A stretch of DNA of 64,000 nt, taken from Tessaracoccus timonensis (GTDB taxonomy: Bacteria; Actinomycetota; Actinomycetes; Propionibacteriales; Propionibacteriaceae). The notes under the pieces were generated by a model that saw only the letters and a list, made by a program, of their open reading frames with translations, was not told where the DNA came from and ran no database searches. Made by a program: the position numbers and the translations under genes. Every line of letters starts with the position of its first letter. Within the stretch, counting starts at the first letter, position 1. Location of the stretch: contig NZ_LT996886.1 of assembly GCF_900343145.1 (NCBI RefSeq), positions 1-64,000 on the forward strand, read 5' to 3'. Below, one piece after another: positions 53,932 through 63,723 of the stretch.

Positions 53932-53954
53932 GGGATGAATCGGGTGACAAGCGC

Positions 53955-54806
53955 TTAGCCCTTCGTGGCACCTCCCGCGAGGCCAGCGACGATGTAGCGC
54001 TGGAGGAAGATGAATACCAAGAGGACCGGCGCCGCGATGATTGTGGCTACAGCCATAAGATCATTCCAGTTGGTGCCGTACTGACCGATGAGCCGGTTTA
54101 GGGCCACGGTGAGCGGTTGCACGGACTGATCTGTGAGCAGCGTCAGCGCATACGTAAACTCGCCCCAAGTCATCAGGAATGCGAACGATGCAATCATGAT
54201 CACGCCTGGCCGAATCGTCGGGAGGATGATACGGGTGATGGTCTGCCAAGTGGACAGTCCGTCGAGCTGAGCTGCCTCCTCAACCTCGATCGGGAACTGC
54301 TTGAAATAGGGTCGCAGCAGGATGACGGCAAACGGCAACACAGCCGAGATATCCGCCAAGATAATCGAGTAGAACGTGTTGGTGAGGCTCACCTGACGGA
54401 ACATCACGAACATCGGGATCGAAATCGCGATTGCCGGTAGAAGCTGCACCACGGTAAGCATGACCATCATGCTCGTGGTGATTCGTGTACGCAGCCGGGC
54501 CACGGCATATGCCGAAGGGATTGCGATGAGGAGGGTCAGGATGAGCACCGACGTCGAGATGATGACTGAGTTGCCGAGTGCCTGCCAGATCCCGTACTGA
54601 TCACCCAGCGCCGCCTTGTATGAGTCGAAAGTGAGCGGGCTCGGGATGAACTGTGGAGGATCCGAGAACATGCCCATGCTCGTCTTCAAGGAAGTGTTGA
54701 TCATCCAGTAGACAGGGAAGAGATAGAGAAGCGCAATTACCCAAGCCACAAAGGACTTGATGATGGCCTTGCGGGATTGCTTGCTTGTGCGTGCAGGTTT
54801 CGACAT
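53955..54806 (-). CDS. Carbohydrate ABC transporter permease, MalG type
   Basis: Protein of 283 residues with six transmembrane helices and the EAA loop VEEAAQLDGLSTWQTITRII that contacts the ATPase. It belongs to the CUT1 group of importers for oligosaccharides. The start shares one base with the stop of the upstream permease. Sitting beside xylose genes suggests import of a xylose-containing sugar. No ATPase gene is present in the window, so a shared MsiK-like ATPase elsewhere is likely. Confidence 0.92.
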   Translation of the reverse strand: MSKPARTSKQSRKAIIKSFVAWVIALLYLFPVYWMINTSLKTSMGMFSDPPQFIPSPLTFDSYKAALGDQYGIWQALGNSVIISTSVLILTLLIAIPSAYAVARLRTRITTSMMVMLTVVQLLPAIAISIPMFVMFRQVSLTNTFYSIILADISAVLPFAVILLRPYFKQFPIEVEEAAQLDGLSTWQTITRIILPTIRPGVIMIASFAFLMTWGEFTYALTLLTDQSVQPLTVALNRLIGQYGTNWNDLMAVATIIAAPVLLVFIFLQRYIVAGLAGGATKG

Positions 54807-55753
54807 CAGAACTCCTCCTCATCGAGGCTCTTCACGTAGAACCAACTCAGGGCTAAAGGCAAGACGAGTGTGAGCATCGACGCTGCTGCACCATTGCCGA
54901 ACTCGAAGACCGAGAAGGTTTTTAGATACGTGTAGACGGGCAGCGTGGTTGTCGAGTCGACGGGGCCACCGCGCGTCATCGTGTAGATCAGATCAAACAC
55001 CTTGTAGGTGTTGATGACGCCTAGGAGCAACACCGAAATGGTGACGGGCTTCATCATTGGGAATGTGATGTGCCAGAACTGCTTCCATCGCACTGCACCA
55101 TCAACCGATGCGGCCTCGTAGAGTGAGTCATCAATCGTGTGCAGACCGCTCAGCAGCAGCAGCATATTAAACGGGATACCCACCCATAGATTCGCAATGA
55201 TGACCGCTGCCATGGCAGTCGTGCCGACCGTCAGCCAGCGAATCGGCTGGTCGATGAGGCCCAAGGACTGAAGGAAGTAGTTGATTACCCCGTAGTCCGA
55301 GTCAAACATCCACTTGAATATCGTGCCGGTGACGACGGGAGGGAGAATCCAACCAACGAGCAGCAGGGCACGGATGGGGCCGTTACCAGGGAATGGCCGA
55401 CGGAAGAAAATCGCCAAAGCAAAGCCGATGATGTACTGCGTCACGAGGCAAGCGATGGTGAAAATCAGACTGAGCAAGATCGCGTTGTAGAAACCGGGAT
55501 CCTTAAAGGTCTGAATGTAGTTCTCGAAGTTGTTGAACGCCATATTCCCCGTGATCAGATTGGCGCCGTTCGCATCGGTGAGGCTCAGGTAGGCGTTGTA
55601 GATCAGGGGAAAGGTCATGAAGACCAAGATGTAGACTATTGCGGGTGCCGCCATGAGCAGCCCCAAGCGCTTCAGGGAGCGTTCCTTGGCGCTCATCTGC
55701 TGCTTGGGGCTACTGTGGCGTGTTGCCGTTTCAGTGGACACGACGATTACCAA
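54806..55753 (-). CDS. Carbohydrate ABC transporter permease, MalF type
   Basis: Protein of 315 residues with six transmembrane helices, the CUT1 permease fold and an EAA-like loop (YEAASVDGAVRWKQFWHITF). It pairs with the MalG-type permease. TTG at 55753 directly follows the stop of the binding-protein gene and has GGAG five to six bases ahead; a GTG four codons later is the alternative. Confidence 0.92.
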   Translation of the reverse strand: MVIVVSTETATRHSSPKQQMSAKERSLKRLGLLMAAPAIVYILVFMTFPLIYNAYLSLTDANGANLITGNMAFNNFENYIQTFKDPGFYNAILLSLIFTIACLVTQYIIGFALAIFFRRPFPGNGPIRALLLVGWILPPVVTGTIFKWMFDSDYGVINYFLQSLGLIDQPIRWLTVGTTAMAAVIIANLWVGIPFNMLLLLSGLHTIDDSLYEAASVDGAVRWKQFWHITFPMMKPVTISVLLLGVINTYKVFDLIYTMTRGGPVDSTTTLPVYTYLKTFSVFEFGNGAAASMLTLVLPLALSWFYVKSLDEEEF

Positions 55754-56983
55754 TCACGCTCCGAGCAGCGGCTTGATGGTGCCGAATGCGTCCCTGGCAG
55801 CCTGCTCGGGGGTCTTGGAGCCGGTTAGCGCTTCCTGGATCGAGAGCTGGACGGCTTCGGAGATCTTGGCGTACTCCTTGCCATAAGCGCGGGATTGGGC
55901 GATTTCGAGCTGCTTCTCGAACACCTGCATATTCGGGTCGCTGGCGGCGTCGAGCTTGCCTGCGAGGTCAGTACGCGACGACAGCTGTCCAGAAGCGTTG
56001 CAGAAGATCTTGGCGCCCTCAGCACCCGTGATGAACTTCAGGAAGGTGATCGCGGCTTCGCGCTCCTTGCCTTCTTGGAACGCAACCACGTTTTCTCCAC
56101 CAAGACCGGTGGCAGCTGCCTTGTGCTTGGGCAGCGGAACGACACCCCACTGAAAATCCACGTCAGTGAGGTTCGGCAGCTCCCATGGGCCATTGAACAT
56201 CATCGCAACCTTCTGTGTGGTGAACTGTGTGCGGCAGTCCTCCTGCGTCCAGTTGCTGACAGAGGGACTCATATACCCTGCATCGATCAGGCCCTTGAGA
56301 TATCCGAGAGCCTCTCCGCCTGAAACGTCGTAGTTATCCAAGTCGCCGCCTGCTTGCCAGACGAACGGCAGCACTTGGAAGGTCGATTGCTCGGACTTGA
56401 CACCGGAGACTGCAAGTCCCGTCACACCGGCGGTCGACAATGCCTGCGAGACTGCGGTTAGTTCATCCCAAGTGGTGGGCGGTTGGAGCCCTGCCTTGTC
56501 CAACATGTCCTTGTTGTAGAACAAGGACAGATTGTTGGAGTTGAGCGGCAGCCCGTAGTTCTTGCCATCCAGCGTGCCGGAGTTCCACGGGCCCTCGTAG
56601 AAGTCGTCCTTCATGTCCGCAACGTCACTGGTGATGTCGGTGAGCAGGCCGAGCGCCGCGAAGTTCTGGTTGTCGACGTTGTCGCAAATTGCCAGATCGG
56701 GAACTGAACCGCCGACGCCACCCTGAACGAGGGACTTGGAGAGATCGGCAAATGCGAATGAGGTCCGATTCACCGTGATCTCAGGGTTGGTCTTCTTGAA
56801 TGCTTCGAGAACGGCCTCCATCGCATCGTTGGAAGCGCCCTGGCCCAAGTAATCCCAAAGTTCGATAGTGACGTTGCCGCCACCGCCACCTCCGTTGCCG
56901 GCTCCTCCTCCGGAGCAAGCCGTGAACGTCCCGGCCACCGCAAGACCTGCGGCGCCCATGAGAAGTGTGCGTCGATTCAACAT
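55754..56983 (-). CDS. Extracellular sugar-binding lipoprotein of the ABC importer
   Basis: Protein of 409 residues. The signal peptide ends in a lipobox with Cys23 (AGTFTAC), followed by a Gly-rich linker and a family 1 solute-binding fold (VTIELWDYLG, YGLPLNSNNLSLFYNKDML). It captures sugar and delivers it to the permeases. ATG at 56983 has GAGGAGG seven bases upstream. The first gene of the three-gene import operon, it has its own promoter at 57133-57162 and a leader of about 140 bases in which I see no clear structure. Confidence 0.92.
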   Translation of the reverse strand: MLNRRTLLMGAAGLAVAGTFTACSGGGAGNGGGGGGNVTIELWDYLGQGASNDAMEAVLEAFKKTNPEITVNRTSFAFADLSKSLVQGGVGGSVPDLAICDNVDNQNFAALGLLTDITSDVADMKDDFYEGPWNSGTLDGKNYGLPLNSNNLSLFYNKDMLDKAGLQPPTTWDELTAVSQALSTAGVTGLAVSGVKSEQSTFQVLPFVWQAGGDLDNYDVSGGEALGYLKGLIDAGYMSPSVSNWTQEDCRTQFTTQKVAMMFNGPWELPNLTDVDFQWGVVPLPKHKAAATGLGGENVVAFQEGKEREAAITFLKFITGAEGAKIFCNASGQLSSRTDLAGKLDAASDPNMQVFEKQLEIAQSRAYGKEYAKISEAVQLSIQEALTGSKTPEQAARDAFGTIKPLLGA

Positions 56984-57132
56984 GTGTATTCCTCCTCAGG
57001 AATTGTGCTCAGCGGTGAGTCTTGTGTTGTCGATGGCTCTGAGGTACCTGCCCCTCCATTTCGTATGACGCGGGTGAAGGAACCGGCTCCTGAATAGGGC
57101 CTCCAGATCGAACCGTCTTTGTTCTGTGGAAA

Positions 57133-57162
57133 AACATAATACAGGCTGGGTAAGCGCGTCAA
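57133..57162 (-). promoter_or_regulatory. Promoter of the sugar import operon
   Basis: On the minus strand TTGACG (57162-57157), an 18-base spacer and TATGTT (57138-57133) form a good vegetative promoter. It lies just after the end of the ROK gene on the same strand. An A/T-rich stretch over and after the -10 could carry an operator, but no clear palindrome is seen. Confidence 0.6.
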
Positions 57163-57199
57163 CACAAGGGGGTGATTGTTGCGCGGAGAGGCGGCGAGG

Positions 57200-58432
57200 T
57201 CACGTCGAGGAGACGTGTTCCTTGTCAGTGGTGCCCGTGGTCCATGCGGCCGGATCGAGCAGGATGCGTTCCAACGCTACGTATGCAGCGCCTGTTGCGG
57301 CGCTTGAGCGGTCGGATGGTAGAACCAACAGCTTTGGCTCAGCAAAGGGGCGAATGAGCAGGCGGCGGTCGAGTTCAGAGCGAATGAACGGCCCGAGGTG
57401 TTTCGCGAACTGGCCGAGCACGCCGCCAAGGACGATATTGCTGACGTCTAGGAGGTTCGCAGCGTTTGCGAGCGCAATGCCAAGCGCGCGCCCAGCGTTG
57501 CTGAGAGCGTATACGGCGTGGGGATCATGCTGCTCGAGCTTGACCAGCAGTTCATCGAGAGTCTTACTGCTGGAGTGCTCAAGGAGGGCTTGGCTACCTG
57601 CGTAACGTTCGAGGCATCCGTTAGCTCCGCATGGACAGGCAGGACCGTCGGAGTTGACGCACATGTGCCCAATCTCTCCAGCCCAGCCGCGACTTCCGGT
57701 CTCCAATTGGCCCCGCCTCACCAGTGCTGATCCGATGCCAACCTCACCTGAGATGTAGATGAACGTATCCAGGTTGCTGTGCTTGCCGGGTGCGATTCGG
57801 GCGGCTAGAAACGCGCTGGCGTCGGCCTCATTTGAAGCGTGAATAGCGACCCCCGCCAGCCCGGGCAGGTTGATCATGCCCATAAGTAAGGGGATGTCAA
57901 TGTTGTTCCACTTGAGGTTGGGTGCTCGGAGAAGACGATTGTTTGATGCGTCCACCAAGCCGGGGAGTGCTAGGTGAATGCCGGCCAAGGTCGCGGAGGC
58001 AGGAAGTACTGCTATGCACTGTGCAACGAGTGGACGCAGTGACGCCATCACGTCTTGCGGTTTGGCTCCAGTGAACTCGCCTTCGGCCTGTGCTCCTGAC
58101 ACAACCGTGCCGGAGAGGTCAACGAGGCGGACGGCGAGGCGTCCGACGTTGATCTCGAGTCCGAGAGCCATGAAGTGTGTCGCAGGGGCGAGAGGAACCG
58201 AGGGCCGTCCACGCCTGGTCGTTGGTTGCGGAGCAAGCTCTCGCACTATGCCAGCATCGACGAGCTCATCGATGAGCCGTGACGCCGTCGCACGGGTCAT
58301 ACCAGTGGCCTTGGCAACGTCAGCGCGGGACACGGGCTCGGCTGCATTGAAGAGATACTGGGCCACCAAGGCGAGGTTGCGATCACGAAGGAGACCTTGG
58401 TTGGCAACCTTCTTTACCGGATTTTGTTTCAT
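57200..58432 (-). CDS. ROK-family transcriptional repressor (XylR-like)
   Basis: Protein of 410 residues. An N-terminal winged helix ([31 protein letters not shown]) precedes a ROK sugar-kinase-like domain with the zinc motif [12 protein letters not shown] and an upstream histidine (GEIGHMC). Repressors of this group control xylose and related sugar genes and are released by the sugar. It is divergent from xylA and upstream of the import operon, so it may repress both. ATG at 58432 lies nine bases after TATATA, so the message may be leaderless. Confidence 0.88.
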   Translation of the reverse strand: MKQNPVKKVANQGLLRDRNLALVAQYLFNAAEPVSRADVAKATGMTRATASRLIDELVDAGIVRELAPQPTTRRGRPSVPLAPATHFMALGLEINVGRLAVRLVDLSGTVVSGAQAEGEFTGAKPQDVMASLRPLVAQCIAVLPASATLAGIHLALPGLVDASNNRLLRAPNLKWNNIDIPLLMGMINLPGLAGVAIHASNEADASAFLAARIAPGKHSNLDTFIYISGEVGIGSALVRRGQLETGSRGWAGEIGHMCVNSDGPACPCGANGCLERYAGSQALLEHSSSKTLDELLVKLEQHDPHAVYALSNAGRALGIALANAANLLDVSNIVLGGVLGQFAKHLGPFIRSELDRRLLIRPFAEPKLLVLPSDRSSAATGAAYVALERILLDPAAWTTGTTDKEHVSST

Positions 58433-58435
58433 GGG

Positions 58436-58465
58436 TTGACTTATATACCTTCGTGGGGATAAATT
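58436..58465 (+). promoter_or_regulatory. Promoter of xylA
   Basis: TTGACT (58436-58441), an 18-base spacer and TAAATT (58460-58465) form a vegetative promoter about 36 bases ahead of xylA. The interval overlaps the ROK gene's own promoter on the other strand and contains inverted ACTTA and TAAGT elements (58439-58443 and 58475-58479), a possible operator. Confidence 0.6.
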
Positions 58466-58500
58466 CGGACGAAACTAAGTATCTCAGCGAGGAGAATTGT

Positions 58501-59664
58501 ATGCAGGATCACAGGTTCTCATTTGGACTCTGGACAGTCGGCTGGCTGGGGACGGACCCATTCGGTACGGACACGCGGGAAGCGTTCGAGCCTTGGGAAT
58601 ACGCAGACAGGCTGGCAGAGCTCGGTGCATGGGGGATTACTTTCCACGACAACGACGTCTATCCATTCGATGCCGACGAAGCGACAGCGCGTAGTCGTGT
58701 CGCCAAGCTGAAGGATGCGGCGGACAAAGCAGGCCTTGTCATCGAGATGGTTACGACCAATACGTTCAGCCACCCCATGTTCAAGGACGGCGGGCTGACA
58801 TCGAACGATCGCTCCGTCCGCAGATATGGCCTCAAAAAGATCCTCAACGCGGTCGATATCGCCGCAGAAGTGGGTGCTACGACTTTCGTCATGTGGGGCG
58901 GGCGCGAGGGCGCTGAGTATGACCCATCCAAGGACCTCTTCGCTGCTCACGCACGCTATGCCGAAGGTCTCGACACCGTTGCCGGCTATATCAAGGAACA
59001 GGGATACAACCTCCGCATCGGTCTCGAGCCCAAGCCGAACGAGCCGCGCGGTGACATCCTTCTCCCTACCATTGGTCATGCTCTGGGGCTCATCGCGACG
59101 CTTGAGCACGGTGACATCGTTGGCCTCAACCCTGAAACCGGTCATGAACAGATGGCCAACCTCAACTACACGCATGGACTGGCACTGGCGCTATACGCGG
59201 ATAAGTTGTTCCACATTGACCTCAATGGTCAGCGTGGGCTGAAATACGACCAAGATCTCGCGTTCGGCCATGGCGATCTCATGAGTGCATTCTTCACCGT
59301 TGACCTTCTGGTGAACGGTTTCCCAGCATCACCCAGCGCAACCCGCTATGAGGGACCGATCCACTTCGACTACAAGCCGAGCCGGACGGAAGGTGAGCAA
59401 GGCATCTGGGACTCGGCTAAGGCCAACATGGAGACCTTCCGGATGCTGGCGGAACGGGCCAAGGCCTTCCGCGAGGATCCTGTGACGCAGGAGCTCATGC
59501 AGGAAGCTTCGATCTTCGAATTGGCGGAGCCGACTCTGGCGGATGGGGAAACGATTGCGGACCTTCGTGCTGCGGAGATGCCGGATCCGGATGAAAAGGG
59601 CAAGCGGGAATACCGCTTCGTCGAACTCCAGCAGGTTGCGCTTCAGCATCTGCTGAACGCATGA
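58501..59664 (+). CDS. xylA: Xylose isomerase
   Basis: Protein of 387 residues, the compact class I type of actinobacteria. Catalytic residues are visible: His49 and Asp52 (FHDNDVYPF), the metal and substrate ligands Glu176 and Lys178 ([11 protein letters not shown]), and Glu212 and His215 (NPETGHEQM). It converts D-xylose to D-xylulose. ATG at 58501 has GAGGAG ahead. First gene of xylA-xylB-xylosidase. Confidence 0.96.
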   Translation: MQDHRFSFGLWTVGWLGTDPFGTDTREAFEPWEYADRLAELGAWGITFHDNDVYPFDADEATARSRVAKLKDAADKAGLVIEMVTTNTFSHPMFKDGGLTSNDRSVRRYGLKKILNAVDIAAEVGATTFVMWGGREGAEYDPSKDLFAAHARYAEGLDTVAGYIKEQGYNLRIGLEPKPNEPRGDILLPTIGHALGLIATLEHGDIVGLNPETGHEQMANLNYTHGLALALYADKLFHIDLNGQRGLKYDQDLAFGHGDLMSAFFTVDLLVNGFPASPSATRYEGPIHFDYKPSRTEGEQGIWDSAKANMETFRMLAERAKAFREDPVTQELMQEASIFELAEPTLADGETIADLRAAEMPDPDEKGKREYRFVELQQVALQHLLNA

Positions 59665-59679
59665 CGTAAAGGGCTCATC

Positions 59680-61074
59680 ATGACCTTGGTTGCAGGCGTG
59701 GACAGCTCAACCCAATCTTGCAAGGTCCTGATAGTGGATTCGGAATCTGGTGCCATCGTACGGTCTGGTTCCGCTCCCCATCCTGGGGGCACAGAAGTTC
59801 ACCCAGATGCGTGGTGGGCAGCTTTTCGACAGGCCGTCGAGCATGCAGGCGGACTCCGGGACGTTGCCGCGCTGAGTGTTGGCGGCCAGCAGCATGGCAT
59901 GGTTGTCTTGGACCAGCGCGGCAACGTCATTCGTCCCGCCCTCCTCTGGAACGACACGCGCTCCGCCCAAGCTGCAGCCGATCTTCGACGCGAGTTCCGC
60001 GATTGGGCGAGCGTGACGGGGAGCCTGCCACTCGCGTCCTTCACCAACACCAAGCTGCGTTGGCTCGCGGACGCTGAGCCTGCGAATGCTGACCGGATGG
60101 CCGCAGTAGCGCTGCCTCATGACTGGCTGACATGGAGAATCTCGGGTGGAAATGAGCTCGACTCTCTGACGACTGACCGGTCGGATGCCTCTGGCACTGG
60201 CTACTATGATGCGTATCGTGATGAGTACCGGCGCGACCTCCTCGCCCTCGCGCTGCGGCGGGATGCCGATGACATCGTGCTGCCACGGGTGCTCGGGCCT
60301 TGGGAGTCAGTGGCGGGACAGAATCTGTTGCTCGGTCCTGGAGCAGGCGACAACGCAGGTGCTGCGCTAGGTGTGGGCCTCAGGCCGGGTGAAACGAGCA
60401 TCTCTTTGGGCACCTCTGGCGTCGTCGCAGCTGTTTCCTCGCAACCGATAGTGGATGAATCCGGTGAAGTGAATGTGTTCGCGGATGCCACAGGGCTTTG
60501 GCTACCACTCACCGCAACGCTCAATGCAGCACGGATCCTTGACGCGGTCTGCCGATTGCTCGAAGTGGACCACGAAGAACTGTCACGTCTGGCGCTCTCT
60601 GCAGCCCCCGGTGCGGAGGGGCTTGTGCTAGTCCCTTGGTTCGAGGGGGAGCGGACTCCCAATCTGCCCGATGCCACCGCCTCATTCCTCGGAGCGACGC
60701 TGGGCAACATGTCACGTGAGAACGTGGCACGGGCCGCCGTGGAGGGCCTCATTTGTCTCATGGGCACAGGTCTCGCCGGAATCGAACGACTCGGACTTGA
60801 GATTACTCGTGTGAAGTTGCTCGGTGGGGCGGCTAAGTCACACGCTATACGGTCCATCGCCCCGGCGGTATTGGGCGTCCCTGTTGACGTCCCAGCCCCT
60901 GCGGAGTATGTGGCGCTCGGGGCAGCCCGGCAAGCTGCTTCGTGTCTCTCTGGTCGTGAGGTGATCTGGCCCGTGCACGATCAGGAAACGTTCGAAGCCG
61001 AGCCAGTGCCATGGGTGCTTGACCGATATCAAGAGCTGTCGGGCACTGTGGCTGTGAGCATGGGCTGGGCCTGA
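59680..61074 (+). CDS. xylB: Xylulokinase
   Basis: Protein of 464 residues of the FGGY kinase family: VAGVDSSTQSCKVLIVD phosphate loop, GGQQHGMVVLD, LLWNDTRS, LPHDWLTW, the catalytic GAGDNAGAALG and the ATP-site LLGGAAKS. It phosphorylates D-xylulose to xylulose 5-phosphate for the pentose phosphate pathway. It follows xylA by 15 bases. Confidence 0.95.
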   Translation: MTLVAGVDSSTQSCKVLIVDSESGAIVRSGSAPHPGGTEVHPDAWWAAFRQAVEHAGGLRDVAALSVGGQQHGMVVLDQRGNVIRPALLWNDTRSAQAAADLRREFRDWASVTGSLPLASFTNTKLRWLADAEPANADRMAAVALPHDWLTWRISGGNELDSLTTDRSDASGTGYYDAYRDEYRRDLLALALRRDADDIVLPRVLGPWESVAGQNLLLGPGAGDNAGAALGVGLRPGETSISLGTSGVVAAVSSQPIVDESGEVNVFADATGLWLPLTATLNAARILDAVCRLLEVDHEELSRLALSAAPGAEGLVLVPWFEGERTPNLPDATASFLGATLGNMSRENVARAAVEGLICLMGTGLAGIERLGLEITRVKLLGGAAKSHAIRSIAPAVLGVPVDVPAPAEYVALGAARQAASCLSGREVIWPVHDQETFEAEPVPWVLDRYQELSGTVAVSMGWA

Positions 61075-61133
61075 CCACACTGAACTGATCTCGAACGCCT
61101 GCAGTGATGCTGGCGGCAGTAGAAGGAATGGAA

Positions 61134-63200
61134 ATGGAAGTATTCAAGACTCTGGATAACGGAATCGAATGGACAGGCCATGGTGAGACCTTGAAGGTCT
61201 TGGCATGGGGGCCGAACTCGGTGCGTGTGCTGTCTCGGATTCAGGAACCGGTTGAGGACTCCCGCTGGGCATTGCAAGATCCGGTGGCATCCGAATGCAA
61301 GGTACAGATCGATGGGTCGCGTGCATCGCTCACGGTCGGCAGGTTGCGGGTTGTCCTCAATGCTCACGAGGAGTGGGGGCTCGGCTTGCAGTACCAGACA
61401 TTCCGTTGCCATCTCCGGTTCGAGAATGCGGAGACGGGCGAGCTGCTATTTGAGGAGCGTGGCCACGGTGGATCGTTGCTGCTGAAGGCGCGCGAATTTC
61501 AGGCGCTGCCAGGGGGCGCGCACAAAGCGACGCTCTCGTTGACAACCCGTGCTGACGAGGTCGTATGGGGCATGGGCCAGTATCAAGATGGCACAGGGGA
61601 TCTCAAGGGTCATAGCCTCGAGTTGGCTCAGCGGAACTCTCAAGCCAGCGTCCCGTTCTTCCTTTCGAGTGCTGGCTATGGGTTTCTGTGGCACAACCCC
61701 GCTATCGGTCGGGCGACGTTCAGTCGTACCCTCACGCAGTTCGACGCGGAGGCTACAAGGCAGTTGGACTACTGGGTTGTTGGTGGTGACACCCCAGCGG
61801 AGATCATGCGTGAATACGGTGAAGCGACGGGCTTTGCACCGGAAATGCCTGAGTACGGCTTGGGCTTCTGGCAATGCAAGCTGCGTTATTGGAACCAAGA
61901 GCAGTTGCTCGAGGTCGCTCGGGAACATAGGCGCCGTGGACTTCCTTTGGATGTCATCGTCGCGGACTACTTCCACTGGCCCAAGCTCGGCGACTACCGT
62001 TTCGAGGATGAGTTTTGGCCCAATCCGAAGGCGATGGTCGATGAGTTGCAAGAGATGGGCGTCGAACTCATGGTTTCGGTGTGGCCCCAGATCTCCCATG
62101 AGTCAGAGAACTACGTTGAGCTCGCCAAGAACAACATGTTGGTCCATGCTGATCGTGGCCCACAGACACACATGAGTTTCGAAGGTCCCAGCGCCTTCCT
62201 CGACGTCACGAATCCTCGAGCGCGTGATTGGCTATGGCAAATTCTCAAGCGAAACTACCGTGATAGTGGCATCAAGCTCTTCTGGCTGGACGAGGCCGAG
62301 CCCGAATACAGTACCTACCAGTTCGACAACTACCGATACCATGTGGGTCCCAATGTTCAGGTGGGTAACATCTATCCGCAGGCCTATGCGCGGGCCGTGT
62401 ACGAAGGGCAGCAGGCTACTGCGCAGGAGCCGAGCATGAGCCTCCTCCGATGCGCTTGGGCTGGCTCGCAGCGCTACGGCGCACTGGTCTGGTCGGGAGA
62501 TATCAGCAGCACCTTCGAGGCCCTCGCTGACCAAATCGTGGCAGGCATTCACATGGGCGTAGCCGGCATCCCATGGTGGACCACAGACATCGGCGGTTTC
62601 CACAATGGCAACATCGAAGATCCCAAGTTTGTCGAGCTGCTGATTCGCTGGCTGCAGTTCGGTGCGTTCTGCCCGGTTATGCGTCTACATGGTGACCGAG
62701 AGCCATACGAAGAGGTCAGCACAGCGACAGGTGAATATCGTCTGCGCAGTGGTGCAGACAACGAGCTTTGGGCCTACGGGGACGAGGCATTCGACGTCAT
62801 GGCCCCGTACCTACACCTCCGCGAGGCCATGCGCTCGTACACGCGTGACCTCATGCGCCAGGCGCACGAGGAGGGCGCCCCGGTTATGCGCGGGCTCTTC
62901 TATGAGTTCCCCAACGACCCCAACGCATGGCAGGAGACCACTGAGTACATGTTCGGCGCGGCGTTGCTCGTCGCGCCCGTCATTGAACAGGGTGCTCCTA
63001 CCCGCGAAGTGTATCTACCGAACGGGGCGCAATGGGTCTCACCTTGGGACGGTGAGCTCCATGAAGGCGGCGCATCCGTCACAGTAGACGTGCCAATCGA
63101 TCGGCTTCCGATCTTCGTACGCAAGGACCGAGAAGAGCTGCTCCCAGCAGAGTTCTTCAAGTGGTTCGAGGGTCGTCGCGTGGCGGCAGAGGGCAGCTAG
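61134..63200 (+). CDS. GH31 alpha-xylosidase-type glycoside hydrolase
   Basis: Protein of 688 residues, family GH31. The nucleophile region is FWLDEAEPEYS and the acid-base region LVWSGDISSTFEAL; the LPLDVIVADYFHWPKLGDY block is also typical. It has no signal peptide, so it acts in the cytoplasm on an imported xyloside such as an isoprimeverose-like fragment. Its place after xylA-xylB favours xylosidase over glucosidase. ATG at 61134 has AAGGA six bases ahead. Confidence 0.88.
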   Translation: MEVFKTLDNGIEWTGHGETLKVLAWGPNSVRVLSRIQEPVEDSRWALQDPVASECKVQIDGSRASLTVGRLRVVLNAHEEWGLGLQYQTFRCHLRFENAETGELLFEERGHGGSLLLKAREFQALPGGAHKATLSLTTRADEVVWGMGQYQDGTGDLKGHSLELAQRNSQASVPFFLSSAGYGFLWHNPAIGRATFSRTLTQFDAEATRQLDYWVVGGDTPAEIMREYGEATGFAPEMPEYGLGFWQCKLRYWNQEQLLEVAREHRRRGLPLDVIVADYFHWPKLGDYRFEDEFWPNPKAMVDELQEMGVELMVSVWPQISHESENYVELAKNNMLVHADRGPQTHMSFEGPSAFLDVTNPRARDWLWQILKRNYRDSGIKLFWLDEAEPEYSTYQFDNYRYHVGPNVQVGNIYPQAYARAVYEGQQATAQEPSMSLLRCAWAGSQRYGALVWSGDISSTFEALADQIVAGIHMGVAGIPWWTTDIGGFHNGNIEDPKFVELLIRWLQFGAFCPVMRLHGDREPYEEVSTATGEYRLRSGADNELWAYGDEAFDVMAPYLHLREAMRSYTRDLMRQAHEEGAPVMRGLFYEFPNDPNAWQETTEYMFGAALLVAPVIEQGAPTREVYLPNGAQWVSPWDGELHEGGASVTVDVPIDRLPIFVRKDREELLPAEFFKWFEGRRVAAEGS

Positions 63201-63222
63201 GCCATATCGACATGGCTGCTAC

Positions 63223-63270
63223 GAGGGCTACTCGCTGCACCGGTCATGCGCCGGGCAGCAGATAGCCCTC
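63223..63270 (+). terminator. Stem-loop after the xylose operon
   Basis: GAGGGCTA pairs with TAGCCCTC, and inside it GCTGC pairs with GCAGC, giving a two-part stem 22 bases after the xylosidase stop. A clear U-tract is missing. Probable end of the xylose transcript. The next gene-free 168 bases show nothing else I can name. Confidence 0.5.
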
Positions 63271-63438
63271 CTCCGCTAATCAAGCAACAAAGGAGGTCGA
63301 GACGGTCTTCGGTATCAGGCTGGAAGTCTGGTGGGGCTCGTGGTTCTTGGGTATTGGCCTGACCCCCTTTTGTAGGTCCAGTCATTGTGGGAGTTGTCTT
63401 GTTGCTCGAGGCCTTGGGGCGGGGAGACTGGTCAGATT

Positions 63439-63723
63439 ATGACGAACAGAAGGAAGCGTCACACGCCGGAGCAGGTGGTTCGTAAGCTCGGGCAGGTTGA
63501 CAGGCTGCTCGCTGATGGCGCTGATGTCGCGGCGGTATGTCGCGAGCTGGGCGTGTCCGAGCAGGCGTACTACCGGTGGCGGAACCAGTACGGCGGGCTG
63601 AAAGCCGACGACGCGAAACGGCTCAAGGAACTCGAGAAGCAGAACGCCACGCTGAAGTGGCTGCTGGCCGAGGCGGAGCTCGAGAAGGCCGCGCTGAAGG
63701 AGTTGGCGGAGGGAAACTTCTAG
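63439..63723 (+). CDS. IS3-family transposase OrfA
   Basis: Protein of 94 residues with an HTH (VAAVCRELGVSEQAYYRW) and a leucine-zipper-like C-terminus (LKELEKQNATLKWLLAEAEL), the standard OrfA layout. At its end lies G-GGA-AAC (63711-63717), a canonical -1 slippery heptamer in the correct phase, two codons before the stop, so an OrfAB fusion is expected. Confidence 0.92.
   Translation: MTNRRKRHTPEQVVRKLGQVDRLLADGADVAAVCRELGVSEQAYYRWRNQYGGLKADDAKRLKELEKQNATLKWLLAEAELEKAALKELAEGNF

Noticed and set aside
56977-57165. A possible 62-residue leader peptide before the sugar-binding protein
   Set aside because: Its start overlaps the -35 of the promoter, so it would not be on the message, and it overlaps the real start with its strong ribosome site.
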